Assembly: GCF_052117125.1 (NCBI RefSeq)
Contig: NZ_JBQKJT010000011.1
Location: 1 to 64,000 of the forward strand
Direction of reading: 5' to 3'
DNA from: Avoscillospira_A sp052117125
GTDB taxonomy: Bacteria; Bacillota; Clostridia; Oscillospirales; Oscillospiraceae
DNA length: 64,000 nt
The notes under the pieces are model-generated. The model worked only from the letters and a program-made list of their open reading frames with translations. It was not told the DNA's origin and made no database searches. Below are positions 43,346 to 52,143 of the stretch, piece after piece. The number at the start of each line of letters is the position of its first letter. The first letter of the stretch is position 1. Position numbers and translations under genes: made by a program.

Positions 43346-43975
43346 ATGCATTTGATCGAAGATATCCAGGCCTACCGCAAAAATGACCCGGCAGCCCGCA
43401 GCGTGCTGGAGGTGCTGCTGCTTTATAACGGACTCCACGCCACAATTCAGTATCGGATTGCCCATTGGTTTCATCAGCACAAGCGGTATTTCATTGCCCG
43501 GTGGATTTCTCAGATGACCAAGTGGTTCACCGGTATTGAAATCCACCCGGCTGCCAAGATTGGGCGGCGTTTGGTCATTGACCACGGCACAGGCATTGTC
43601 ATCGGCGCCACCACGGAAATTGGCGATGATTGCCTGCTGTACCAGGGCGTCACCTTGGGCGGTACCGGCAAGGACAAGGGAAAGCGGCATCCCACCTTGG
43701 GCAATAATATCATGGTGGGCGCCGGAGCCAAGGTCCTGGGACCTTTCAAGGTGGGGAACAACGCCCGCATTGCCGCCAATTCCGTGGTGCTGCGGGAGGT
43801 GCCGGAAAACGCCACGGTTGTCGGCGTGCCGGGCCGGATTGTCAAAATCAGCGGTGAAAAACTGGACCACATCCACACACCGGACCCCATGATGCTGGAG
43901 ATTGAACGGCTCCAGAAGCGTCTCAGCCGTCTGGAAAAGATGCTGGGCGACGAAGATGACCGCCGCTGTGACTAA
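43346..43975 (+). CDS. cysE: Serine O-acetyltransferase
   Basis: A 209-residue enzyme that acetylates serine to O-acetylserine, the first step of cysteine synthesis. A short N-terminal helical domain is followed by left-handed beta-helix hexapeptide repeats (IGRRLVIDHGTGIVIGATTEIGDD...). It contains the signature GVTLGGTGKDKGKRHPTLGN. The ATG at 43346 follows GGGGAGGACTTT. It lies just downstream of the T-box terminator, and cysS follows 46 nt later. Confidence 0.95.
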   Translation: MHLIEDIQAYRKNDPAARSVLEVLLLYNGLHATIQYRIAHWFHQHKRYFIARWISQMTKWFTGIEIHPAAKIGRRLVIDHGTGIVIGATTEIGDDCLLYQGVTLGGTGKDKGKRHPTLGNNIMVGAGAKVLGPFKVGNNARIAANSVVLREVPENATVVGVPGRIVKISGEKLDHIHTPDPMMLEIERLQKRLSRLEKMLGDEDDRRCD

Positions 43976-44021
43976 TACAAACAGAAACGGTTACCATACC
44001 GTCCTATAGGAGGAACTGACC

Positions 44022-45467
44022 ATGTATCTTTATAACTCTGCCAGCCATAACAAAGAGGAATTCGTTCCCAACCATCCCGACATTGTCAAAATGTATACCT
44101 GCGGTCCCACAGTGTACCACTTTGCCCACATCGGCAATCTCCGCAGCTACATTATGGAGGATGTGCTGGAGAAATATCTGCGCTATCAGGGCTACAATGT
44201 GAAGCGCGTCATGAATATCACCGATGTGGGCCATCTCAGCTCCGATGCCGACACCGGCGAGGACAAGATGCTCAAGGGCGCCAAGCGGGAGCATAAGACC
44301 GTCATGGAGATCGCTCAGTTTTATACGGATGCCTTTTTCTCCGACTGCAAAAAGCTGAACATCAAGCGGCCCGACGTGGTGGAGCCTGCCACCAACTGCA
44401 TCGCGGAGTATATCGAAATTGTCTCCAAGCTCCTGGAAAAGGGCTACGCCTACGAGGCCGGCGGCAATGTCTATTTTGACACTGCCAAGCTGGACCAGTA
44501 CTATGTCTTCAACGACCATGACGAAGAGGACTTGGCGGTGGGCGTCCGGGAGGGCGTGGAAGAGGACACCAGCAAGCGCAACAAAAACGACTTTGTTCTC
44601 TGGTTCACCAAGTCCAAGTTTGAGGACCAGGCTCTCAAGTGGGATTCTCCCTGGGGCGTGGGCTATCCCGGCTGGCATATTGAGTGCTCCGGCATCAGCA
44701 TGAAGCACCTGGGCGAGGACCTGGATCTCCACTGCGGCGGCATCGACAACGCTTTTCCCCACCATACCAATGAGATTGCCCAGTCCGAGGCCTACTTGGG
44801 TCACCACTGGTGCAACTACTGGTTCCATGTCCACCACCTCAACACAAACACCGGCAAGATGTCCAAGTCCAAGGGCGAATTTCTGACGGTTTCTCTGCTG
44901 GAGGAGAAGGGATATGACCCGCTGGCCTACCGCCTGTTCTGCCTGCAATCCCACTACCGCCGCAGCCTGGTCTTTTCCTGGGAAAACCTCGACAATGCCA
45001 TGACCACCTACCAGAAGCTGATCAACAAAATCGCGGCTCTGGATGACAGTGACAAGACGGTGGACCAGGCCCAGTTTGACGCCCTCAAGGAGAAATTCAA
45101 CAATGCGCTGAGCAACGATTTGAATACGTCTCTGGCTATCACCGCTGTTTATGATGTACTGAAAGCCAAGACCAACGACGGTACCAAACTGGCTCTGCTG
45201 GGCGATTTTGATAAAGTCCTGAGTCTGGATCTGTTGGAAAAGGCAGCCGCCAAGCGGGCTGAGCAGGCCAAAACCAAGACGGCTACCACCGGTGGCTATA
45301 CCATCCAGGGCGAGGGCGACCCGGCCATCGACGCTTTGGTGCTCCAGCGGGCCGAGGCCAAGAAAGCCAAAAACTTCGCGGAGGCCGACCGCATTCGCGA
45401 CGAGCTGAAAGCCCAGGGTATCGAGATTATCGACGTACCCGGCGGCGCTCAGTGGAAAAGCATCTAA
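44022..45467 (+). CDS. cysS: Cysteinyl-tRNA synthetase
   Basis: A 481-residue class I synthetase that charges tRNA-Cys. The zinc site starts with C in YTCGPTVYHFAHIGN (HIGH motif HIGN), with HIECSGIS and HHTNEIAQSEA providing further ligands. The KMSKS loop is GKMSKSKGE. A DALR-like helical C-terminus closes it. TAGGAGGAACTGACC precedes the ATG. Co-transcription with cysE under the T-box makes supply and charging of cysteine respond together to tRNA charging. Confidence 0.96.
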   Translation: MYLYNSASHNKEEFVPNHPDIVKMYTCGPTVYHFAHIGNLRSYIMEDVLEKYLRYQGYNVKRVMNITDVGHLSSDADTGEDKMLKGAKREHKTVMEIAQFYTDAFFSDCKKLNIKRPDVVEPATNCIAEYIEIVSKLLEKGYAYEAGGNVYFDTAKLDQYYVFNDHDEEDLAVGVREGVEEDTSKRNKNDFVLWFTKSKFEDQALKWDSPWGVGYPGWHIECSGISMKHLGEDLDLHCGGIDNAFPHHTNEIAQSEAYLGHHWCNYWFHVHHLNTNTGKMSKSKGEFLTVSLLEEKGYDPLAYRLFCLQSHYRRSLVFSWENLDNAMTTYQKLINKIAALDDSDKTVDQAQFDALKEKFNNALSNDLNTSLAITAVYDVLKAKTNDGTKLALLGDFDKVLSLDLLEKAAAKRAEQAKTKTATTGGYTIQGEGDPAIDALVLQRAEAKKAKNFAEADRIRDELKAQGIEIIDVPGGAQWKSI

Positions 45468-45482
45468 ACCTTAAAAGTTTTA

Positions 45483-45608
45483 CGCGATTTTTTTTCAAAA
45501 ATCGCGGTTTCCAAAGGCAGAGCCTTTGGCCGCCCGCCGCAGCGGGCGAAATTCCCATGCGGCCTCAAGCGCCCGCCGCAACAGGCGCAACTCCCGCGGC
45601 AAAGCCGC
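45483..45608. repeat. Array of five successive hairpins after cysS
   Basis: Five inverted repeats sit end to end: CGCGATTTTT/AAAAATCGCG (45483-45506), CCAAAGGC/GCCTTTGG (45511-45529), CGCCCGC/GCGGGCG (45531-45548), GCGCC/GGCGC (45569-45588) and GCGGC/GCCGC (45596-45608). No reading frame is plausible here. The layout is like a dispersed intergenic repeat or a structured 3' RNA. Only one copy is in this window. Confidence 0.7.
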
Positions 45609-45656
45609 AAGCCTGCCGTCTCCACCCTAACATGGGTGGCAGACGGCAGGCTTTTT
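45609..45656 (+). terminator. cysE-cysS operon terminator
   Basis: AAGCCTGCCGTCT pairs perfectly with AGACGGCAGGCTT, with an inner ACCC/GGGT stem, followed by T5. Confidence 0.9.
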
Positions 45657-45668
45657 CTGCTTGCCAGG

Positions 45669-45697
45669 TGGAAAAACAGTAAAATCCGTGGTATACT
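45669..45697 (+). promoter_or_regulatory. polA promoter
   Basis: TATACT (45692-45697) with extended TGG; -35 TGGAAA (45669-45674), 17-bp spacer. Confidence 0.6.
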
Positions 45698-45727
45698 GTA
45701 CCGTATGATATAAAGGGGGTTCTACCC

Positions 45728-48244
45728 ATGAAGCTGATGATTTTGGACGGCAACAGTGTCATCAACCGGGCCTTTTACGGCATCCGGCCACTGACCACCC
45801 GGGAGGGATTATACACCAACGCCGTCTATGGATTTTTGAATATTCTCCATAAATTTATGGGGGAGGAGCGGCCCGACGGTGTCTGTGTGGCCTTCGATTT
45901 GAAAGCACCCACGTTTCGGCATTTGCAGTATGAGGGCTACAAGGCCACCCGCCACGGCATGCCCGACGAGCTGGCCCAGCAGATGCCCGTTATGAAGGAC
46001 GTTTTGCGGGCCATGTCCATTCCCATCTACGAACAGGAAGGGTGGGAGGCCGATGATATTTTAGGCACTGTGGGCCGTATCTGCGCGGAGTCCGGCTGGG
46101 AGTGCGTCATCCTGACCGGTGACCGGGACAGTCTCCAACTGGTGGACGACCATGTGACCGTGCGGTTGGTATCCAGTAAAGCGGGCCAGACGTTGGCTAC
46201 CCGCTATACGCCGGAGACCTTCCGGGAGGAGTACGGCTTTGACCCCATCCGGCTGGTGGATTGCAAGGCCCTCATGGGCGATTCCTCCGACAATATCCCC
46301 GGTGTACCCGGTGTGGGCAAGAAGACAGCGGGGGACCTGCTGGCGGCCTTCGGCAGTCTCGATGCCATCTATGACCATCTGGACAGCGACGCCATCAAAC
46401 CGGCGGTGAAAAAGAAGCTGGAAGCCGGAAAGGATTCGGCCTACCTGTCTTATGATCTGGCCACCATTCGCAAGACGGCACCCATCGATTTTGTACCGGC
46501 GGACAACGTCTGTAAGCCCGTGGACAAACCGGCCTTGCGGGCGCTGTTTGAAAAGCTGGAGTTTGTCCGGCTTATGGACCGCTATGGCCTGTACGAGGTG
46601 GAAGAAACGCCGCAGCCTGCGGAAGAGACTGCCGCCGTGTGTACGCTGGAGTGTTTGCCGCCGGTGGGGACGCCCTGTGCTGTGGTGCTGGACGGCGATC
46701 AGGCGGCCATTTCCACCGCTGACGGCGTCTGTATCGCGGAGATTTCCAGCTGTGCGGAGTTGCTGACGGCAGAGACGCCGAAAGCCTGTGCCGATTACAA
46801 GACGCTGTGGCATCAGTTGGACCGATTGGGGCTGCCCAAGGACGGCTTTGTGTTTGATGTGAGTTTGGCGGGATACGTCCTGGACCCCTCGGACAATCGG
46901 TACAGCCCGGACGAGTTAGCCAAACGCTATCTCAACCAGGAGAGCCAGTCAGAGAGCCTGTCCGACCGTGCCGCCGCCGTGTTTGCTCTGTGGAAGCCGC
47001 TCCAATCTCTTATGGAAGAGCAGAATATGACCATCCTCTATGAGACGGTGGAGTTTCCTCTGTGCGCCGTTCTGGCCCGTATGGAGCGGGAGGGCATCGC
47101 CGTGGATCGTATGGCGCTGCTGGCCTTCGGCAACCTGCTGACGGAGCGTATCAACGCCCTGACAGAGCAAATCTACGATATGGCAGGGGAGACCTTCAAC
47201 ATCAATTCCACCCAGCAGCTGGGCGTCATACTCTTTGAGAAGTTGGGCCTGCCGCCGGTGAAGAAGACGAAGACCGGCTACTCCACCAATGCGGAGGTTC
47301 TGGAAAAACTGAAAAACAAGCATCCCATCATCGAGGCCATCATGGACTATCGTATGGTGACAAAACTCAATTCCACCTATGCCGAAGGACTGATCAAGGT
47401 CATCGGCGAGGATGAGCGGATTCACACGACCTTTCAGAACATGGTTACAGCCACGGGACGGCTGTCGTCCACGGAACCCAATCTCCAAAACATCCCTGTT
47501 CGCACGGAGCTGGGCAGCGAAATCCGTAAAATGTTTGTTCCGAAAGATGGCTGTGTACTCATTGATGCCGACTACTCCCAGATTGAACTGCGGGTTCTGG
47601 CCCATATCGCCAATGACAAGATCATGCAAGAGGCGTTCCGCAGCGGCGAGGATGTTCACCGGGTCACAGCGTCCCAGGTCTTCGGCGTGGCGCCGGAGGA
47701 CGTTACCAGTTTGATGCGCCGCCATGCCAAGGCCGTCAACTTTGGAATCGTTTACGGAATTTCCGATTTTTCCCTGGCCGACGATATCGGTGTGACCAGA
47801 AAAGAGGCCAAGGCCTATATTGAGAGCTATCTGGAGAAGTACGCAGGTGTCCGGCAGTATATGCACGACGTGGTGGAGCAGGCAAAGGCCGACGGCTATG
47901 TGACAACCTTAATGGGCCGCCGCCGCTATTTGCCGGAACTCAAAAGCAAAAACTTCAATCTCCGCTCCTTTGGAGAGCGCTGCGCCATGAATACTCCCAT
48001 CCAGGGTACTGCCGCCGATATCATCAAGCTCGCCATGATTCAGGTGGATGCGGCTTTGGCAAAACAGTATCCCCGGGCAAAACTGGTTTTGCAAGTCCAT
48101 GACGAACTGATTGTCGAGTGTCCCGTGGAACAGGCCGACGGGGTGAAGCAGCTGGTGGAACGGGAGATGGAACAGGTGATGGAACTGCGGGTGCCTCTGC
48201 TGGCCGAGGCCAAAAGCGGCGCTAGCTGGTATGAGGCCAAGTGA
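45728..48244 (+). CDS. polA: DNA polymerase I
   Basis: An 838-residue repair polymerase. The N-terminal 5'-3' exonuclease domain has LDGNSVINRAFYG, GWEADDILGTVG and LMGDSSDNIPGVPGVGKKTA. The middle 3'-5' exonuclease region is short and lacks clear catalytic acids, as in Bacillus and Taq enzymes. The polymerase core has DADYSQIELRVLAH, RRHAKAVNFGIVYG and LQVHDELIVE. AAAGGGGG precedes the ATG. It is followed two bases after its stop by rimI. Confidence 0.97.
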   Translation: MKLMILDGNSVINRAFYGIRPLTTREGLYTNAVYGFLNILHKFMGEERPDGVCVAFDLKAPTFRHLQYEGYKATRHGMPDELAQQMPVMKDVLRAMSIPIYEQEGWEADDILGTVGRICAESGWECVILTGDRDSLQLVDDHVTVRLVSSKAGQTLATRYTPETFREEYGFDPIRLVDCKALMGDSSDNIPGVPGVGKKTAGDLLAAFGSLDAIYDHLDSDAIKPAVKKKLEAGKDSAYLSYDLATIRKTAPIDFVPADNVCKPVDKPALRALFEKLEFVRLMDRYGLYEVEETPQPAEETAAVCTLECLPPVGTPCAVVLDGDQAAISTADGVCIAEISSCAELLTAETPKACADYKTLWHQLDRLGLPKDGFVFDVSLAGYVLDPSDNRYSPDELAKRYLNQESQSESLSDRAAAVFALWKPLQSLMEEQNMTILYETVEFPLCAVLARMEREGIAVDRMALLAFGNLLTERINALTEQIYDMAGETFNINSTQQLGVILFEKLGLPPVKKTKTGYSTNAEVLEKLKNKHPIIEAIMDYRMVTKLNSTYAEGLIKVIGEDERIHTTFQNMVTATGRLSSTEPNLQNIPVRTELGSEIRKMFVPKDGCVLIDADYSQIELRVLAHIANDKIMQEAFRSGEDVHRVTASQVFGVAPEDVTSLMRRHAKAVNFGIVYGISDFSLADDIGVTRKEAKAYIESYLEKYAGVRQYMHDVVEQAKADGYVTTLMGRRRYLPELKSKNFNLRSFGERCAMNTPIQGTAADIIKLAMIQVDAALAKQYPRAKLVLQVHDELIVECPVEQADGVKQLVEREMEQVMELRVPLLAEAKSGASWYEAK

Positions 48245-48245
48245 T

Positions 48246-48686
48246 ATGGAACTGATACCAATGACCCCATCCCATGTGGCCCAGGTGGCGGCTCTGGAAC
48301 GGGTTTGTTTCTCCGATCCCTGGAGCGAAGCATCGGTGGCCGGAGAACTGGCTAACGAACTGAGCCTATGGCTGGTGGCCGTGGAGGGGGAGACTGTTCT
48401 GGGCTATGTGGGCAGTCAGACGGTGCTGGACAGTACCGATATTCTGAATGTGGCCGTGTCTCCGGACCACCGGGGGCGCGGTATTGGCCGGGCGCTGCTG
48501 ACGGAATTGGAACAGCGGCTGCGGCAGCAGGGTGTGACGGAAGTGCTTCTGGAGGTGCGTCCCTCCAACGCGCCGGCCATCGCCCTGTATACATCCCTGG
48601 GCTTTGTCCAGGTGGGCAGACGGCCCAACTACTATCTGAATCCCCGGGAGGACGCGTTGATCCTCAAAAAGGAGTGGAATACTTGA
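48246..48686 (+). CDS. rimI: Ribosomal protein S18-alanine N-acetyltransferase
   Basis: A 146-residue GNAT acetyltransferase. LNVAVSPDHRGRGIGRALLTEL is the acetyl-CoA binding motif, and SNAPAIALYTSLGFVQVGRRPNYY is characteristic of RimI. The ATG at 48246 lies just after the polA stop; an in-frame ATG at 48231 inside polA has no site. Neighbouring tsaD overlaps it by 4 nt, a conserved pairing. Confidence 0.92.
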   Translation: MELIPMTPSHVAQVAALERVCFSDPWSEASVAGELANELSLWLVAVEGETVLGYVGSQTVLDSTDILNVAVSPDHRGRGIGRALLTELEQRLRQQGVTEVLLEVRPSNAPAIALYTSLGFVQVGRRPNYYLNPREDALILKKEWNT

Positions 48687-49687
48687 ATATTTTAGCCATT
48701 GAATCCTCCTGTGACGAGACGGCGGTGGCCGTAGTTCAGGATGGCCGGACGGTGCTGGCCGACTGCATTGCCTCTCAGGTGGCCATCCATAAAACCTATG
48801 GCGGTGTGGTGCCGGAAATCGCTTCCCGCAAGCACATCGAAGCCATCTACGGCCTGGCCGATCAGGCATTGGAGACGGCAGGTATCACCCGGCAGGACAT
48901 TGATGCCGTCGGCGTCACCTATGCGCCGGGTCTCATCGGCGCGGTACTGGTGGGCGTCAATTTCGCAAAAGCGGCGGCTATGGCTTTACAGGTCCCGCTG
49001 ATTCCAGTGCATCACATTCGGGGCCACATCGCCGCCAATTATCTGGCTTTCCCGGAATTGGAACCGCCGTTCCTTTGTCTGGTGGTGTCCGGCGGCCACA
49101 GCATGATCGTGGATGTTCAGGATTATACCAAACTGAAAATCCTTGGTTCCACCCGGGATGACGCGGCGGGAGAGTGCTTCGACAAAGTGGCCCGAGTCCT
49201 GGGGATGCCCTATCCAGGCGGCGCGGCCCTGGACAAGCTGGCCCGCACCGGCACAGAGGGTAAATACCCTATGCCCGTGGCCCACGTCAGCGGCAGCGAT
49301 TTGGATATGTCATTCTCCGGACTGAAGACGGCGGCCCTGAATCTCATTCACAACGCCGAGCAGAAAGGGGAAACTCTGGATGTGCCCAGTCTTTGCGCCG
49401 ACTTTTCCAAAGCCGTCAGCGATACCTTAGTGCCCCGTACCATGGCGGCGTTGGAGCAGACCGGCTATAAAAAGCTGGCCATTGCCGGCGGTGTGGCCGC
49501 CAACAGCCGCATTCGCGGCGACTTTGAGACAGCATGTGCCAAGCTGGGTGCAGAACTGTATCTGCCGCCGCTGAAACTCTGCGGCGATAACGGCGCCATG
49601 ATCGGCGCCCAGGCCTATTATGAGTACTTGGCCGGACACACGGCGGGCCAGGACCTCAACGCCTATGCCACCATGTCCATAGAATGA
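48683..49687 (+). CDS. tsaD: tRNA N6-threonylcarbamoyladenosine transferase subunit
   Basis: A 334-residue ASKHA-fold protein that transfers the threonylcarbamoyl group to A37 of ANN-decoding tRNAs. The N-terminus ILAIESSCDETAVAVV, metal-binding HHIRGHIAAN, GGHSMIV and GGVAANSRIR are family signatures. The start is the TTG at 48683, overlapping the rimI stop (TTGA) and preceded by AAAGGAG. tsaB and tsaE are not in the window. Confidence 0.95.
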   Translation: MNILAIESSCDETAVAVVQDGRTVLADCIASQVAIHKTYGGVVPEIASRKHIEAIYGLADQALETAGITRQDIDAVGVTYAPGLIGAVLVGVNFAKAAAMALQVPLIPVHHIRGHIAANYLAFPELEPPFLCLVVSGGHSMIVDVQDYTKLKILGSTRDDAAGECFDKVARVLGMPYPGGAALDKLARTGTEGKYPMPVAHVSGSDLDMSFSGLKTAALNLIHNAEQKGETLDVPSLCADFSKAVSDTLVPRTMAALEQTGYKKLAIAGGVAANSRIRGDFETACAKLGAELYLPPLKLCGDNGAMIGAQAYYEYLAGHTAGQDLNAYATMSIE

Positions 49688-49691
49688 GCCA

Positions 49692-49724
49692 TGCGGACCG
49701 GAAATTATGCCCGGTCCGCATTTT
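49692..49724 (+). terminator. tsaD terminator, overlapping the convergent gene end
   Basis: TGCGGACCGG pairs with CCGGTCCGCA around a nine-base loop, followed by TTTT. The stop codon of the minus-strand gene (49705-49707) lies in the loop. Confidence 0.82.
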
Positions 49725-50784
49725 GCTGGGCAATGCGGTCAAAATAGGCCCGGTTGTAAGCACAGGCCGGGGAGTGGGGCCGCAGACGGCAGGCGGCCTC
49801 ATTATAAGCCGCGGCTTTTCTCCAATTGCCCAACCGGTCATGACAGACACATAATTGCAGCAGAGGAATGTAATCCCGACAATCCGGCAGAGTAAAGCCC
49901 AGGTGCTCCGGCCGGGTCATGGCCTGCTCATACCAGTAGATGGCTGCCTCCCACTGTTCCAACTCCAGGTACCGTTGGCCTAAGGCGCAGCATAGCTCCG
50001 GTGTCGGCGCGCCGAAGCACAGTCCCAGCACCAGCGACGGCAAAACCTGTTCCGGCCGTTCCAACCGCCGATAACAGTCGGCCAAATCCATGGCGGCCTG
50101 AATGCTGTCCGGTGCCCAACCGCCGCCGGTGCGCAGAAAGTCTGCAAACTGTGATGCCGCCTCCTGGTCTTTGCCGTGGTATGTCAACTCCCGGGCGTAA
50201 TAGAATTGTTCTCTAGGCGTCAAGGGCCGCCGGGCCCGGAGTCCTTCCAGAATCCGTAGGTTCCGGTCCGGGTCGCCGGGGCCGGTTTTACGGTGGGTCA
50301 CAGCGCCGTCTCCATACTGGACCACGCCACGGGGGGCGATGGCCTCATGGACCGCGCCTTCCCAGTGGAACCCGGCATGATTCCGGATAAGACGCTCTCG
50401 ATAACAGGTGAAGGTGGGGGTGCCGTCGGCGTCGAAGGCCGTATGATAGGGCAGCATGACCATATCGGTGTCTGGTGACAGCGTTTCTTTCAGGACCAGC
50501 AATTTAGCCAGATCGTCCGGCAGCAGAATGTCGTCGGCGTCCAGCCACAGACAGTAATCCATGGAGGCGGCGTCAAAAGAAACATTCCGCGCGGCGGAGA
50601 AGTCGTCCCGCCAGGGAAATGAGAGCACCTGTGCTCCAAACCGCCGGGCAATTTCTACAGTATCGTCGGTGCTGCCGGTGTCCACCACAATGATCTCGTC
50701 TGCCAGGGGCGCGGCCGATTGGAGACAGCGCTCCAGAACTGCTTCCTCATTTTTTACAATCATACAAAGACTGATGGTGATCAA
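49705..50784 (-). CDS. Family 2 glycosyltransferase with TPR-like C-terminus
   Basis: A 359-residue soluble protein. The N-terminal GT2 domain starts ITISLCMIVKNEEAVLERCL and has EIIVVDTGSTDDTVEIA and the metal-binding WLDADDILL. After about residue 215, helical repeats (FYYARELTYHGKDQEAASQFADFL, LGQRYLELEQWEAAIYWYEQAM) look like TPRs. I chose the TTG at 50784, seven bases after GGAGGG; an ATG at 50799 in frame lacks a site. Similar proteins glycosylate peptides or cell-surface targets, but the acceptor is unknown. Confidence 0.85.
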   Translation of the reverse strand: MITISLCMIVKNEEAVLERCLQSAAPLADEIIVVDTGSTDDTVEIARRFGAQVLSFPWRDDFSAARNVSFDAASMDYCLWLDADDILLPDDLAKLLVLKETLSPDTDMVMLPYHTAFDADGTPTFTCYRERLIRNHAGFHWEGAVHEAIAPRGVVQYGDGAVTHRKTGPGDPDRNLRILEGLRARRPLTPREQFYYARELTYHGKDQEAASQFADFLRTGGGWAPDSIQAAMDLADCYRRLERPEQVLPSLVLGLCFGAPTPELCCALGQRYLELEQWEAAIYWYEQAMTRPEHLGFTLPDCRDYIPLLQLCVCHDRLGNWRKAAAYNEAACRLRPHSPACAYNRAYFDRIAQQNADRA

Positions 50785-50888
50785 ACTCCATCCCTCCATC
50801 CGGAAAGCATAGTACAGTCTATGATGCTGCTGTATAAAGGGTGCAGAAACTGCATATAGCTGTTCTATGGAAGAAAGGAGGAGCAACC

Positions 50889-51353
50889 TTGAAAAAATGG
50901 ACGTATCTGTGGCTGCCGCTGCTGGCGTTGGCCGTGGGGTTTCTGGCGTCGTCTCTGACCCGACAGGGTATGGAGACCATCTATCCCATGTGGGTCAAAC
51001 CGGCCCTGACGCCGCCGAATATCGTTTTTCCCATCGTATGGACCGGACTCTATATCCTGATGGGCCTGGGATTGGCGATGGTGCTGCAACAGGGCGGCGC
51101 GGCGGCCAAACCGGCGGCCATTGTGTGGGGCGTCCAGCTGGCCCTGAACTTTGTTTGGACTTTGGTGTTTTTCGGAGCGGGAAAACCGCTGGCGGCCCTT
51201 TTGATCCTGGTGCTGTTATGGCTTGCCATTTTGATAATGATTCGCTCGTTCCGTCAATTTTCCACATTGGCAGCGGTTTTGCAGGTCCCATATCTGTTGT
51301 GGGTGACCTTTGCGGGCTATCTCAATCTGGCAATTTTCTATCTGAACCGATAA
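50889..51353 (+). CDS. TspO/MBR family membrane protein
   Basis: A 154-residue protein with five helices, the size of bacterial TspO (translocator protein). Family signatures include the PPNIVFPIVWTGLYILMGLG segment, QLALNFVWTLVFF and PYLLWVTFAGYLNLAIF. TspO proteins bind porphyrins and sterol-like ligands; the physiological role in anaerobes is unclear. I chose the TTG at 50889 following AAAGGAGGAGCAACC; an in-frame ATG at 50841 has no site and would add a non-family tail. Confidence 0.9.
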   Translation: MKKWTYLWLPLLALAVGFLASSLTRQGMETIYPMWVKPALTPPNIVFPIVWTGLYILMGLGLAMVLQQGGAAAKPAAIVWGVQLALNFVWTLVFFGAGKPLAALLILVLLWLAILIMIRSFRQFSTLAAVLQVPYLLWVTFAGYLNLAIFYLNR

Positions 51354-51354
51354 A

Positions 51355-51388
51355 CCAAGCCCCGTTCCAACCACGGAACGGGGCTTGG
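51355..51388. terminator. Strong hairpin between tspO and HAD gene
   Basis: CCAAGCCCCGTTCC pairs with GGAACGGGGCTTGG. The following bases (TGTGTTATG) are only moderately T-rich. The genes on either side converge. Confidence 0.7.
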
Positions 51389-51402
51389 TGTGTTATGTAG
51401 CA

Positions 51403-52059
51403 TCAGGGAATCATGGTCAGGGCTTGGGACCAGTGCTCCAACCGGTAGTCGGCCAGAGCGGCCATTTCTGCCCAGCGGGTCTCGGAAACACCCTCGTCAT
51501 AGATGGCCGCTACCCGGTATCCGGCGTCCTTGGCCGTGCGGATGGCATAGGGAGCGTCCTCATAGACGACAGTCTCCGCCGGAGTGCCGCCTAAACGGGA
51601 CAAGGCGATATTGTAGATATCGGGCCGCTCCTTACCATAGCCTACCTCTTCACAAGACAGAAGAAAGGCAAATCGGTCCAGGATGCCCAGACGGCCCAGA
51701 CACAGTTCCATCAGGGGTCTGCCCGTAGCGGAAGCCACACAGAGAGCGACGCCGCGGCGCTGTAACGCATCCAGATACTCTACGATGCCGTCTTTCAGCA
51801 GTACATCCCGCCCATAGTGGACGGCCATCATGTTGTTCATCTCCGACAGAATCTCTTCCGGTGTATCGGGCAGATGAAAGACGTCGGCAAACAACGTGGT
51901 GGACTGGGCCAGTGTCATGGGCCGCAGCATACGGAGAATGTCCGGCGAAATCTCTGTTACGCCTTTGTTGTGGAGATATTCCACGCTCAGCTGCCGCCAA
52001 TAGCCCATGGAATCCACGAGGGTGCCGTCCATGTCGAAAATACCGTATTTTTGCTTCAT
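51403..52059 (-). CDS. HAD-family hydrolase (phosphatase)
   Basis: A 218-residue HAD phosphatase of the beta-phosphoglucomutase-like subfamily. Motif I FDMDGTLVDS, motif II in CVASATGR, Lys in EEVGYGKERPDIY and motif IV VYEDAPYAIRTAKDAG are all present. AAGGAGC lies before the ATG at 52059; the frame is open further upstream without a site. It is 84 nt from the AraC gene on the same strand. The substrate is not predictable. Confidence 0.9.
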   Translation of the reverse strand: MKQKYGIFDMDGTLVDSMGYWRQLSVEYLHNKGVTEISPDILRMLRPMTLAQSTTLFADVFHLPDTPEEILSEMNNMMAVHYGRDVLLKDGIVEYLDALQRRGVALCVASATGRPLMELCLGRLGILDRFAFLLSCEEVGYGKERPDIYNIALSRLGGTPAETVVYEDAPYAIRTAKDAGYRVAAIYDEGVSETRWAEMAALADYRLEHWSQALTMIP

Positions 52060-52143
52060 AGTGTGCTCCTTGCTTCCGGGGGACGGCGCCGCCGCCCATG
52101 TCATAATGTCCATTATACGGCGGGCCGGGGAGAAACGCAAGGC

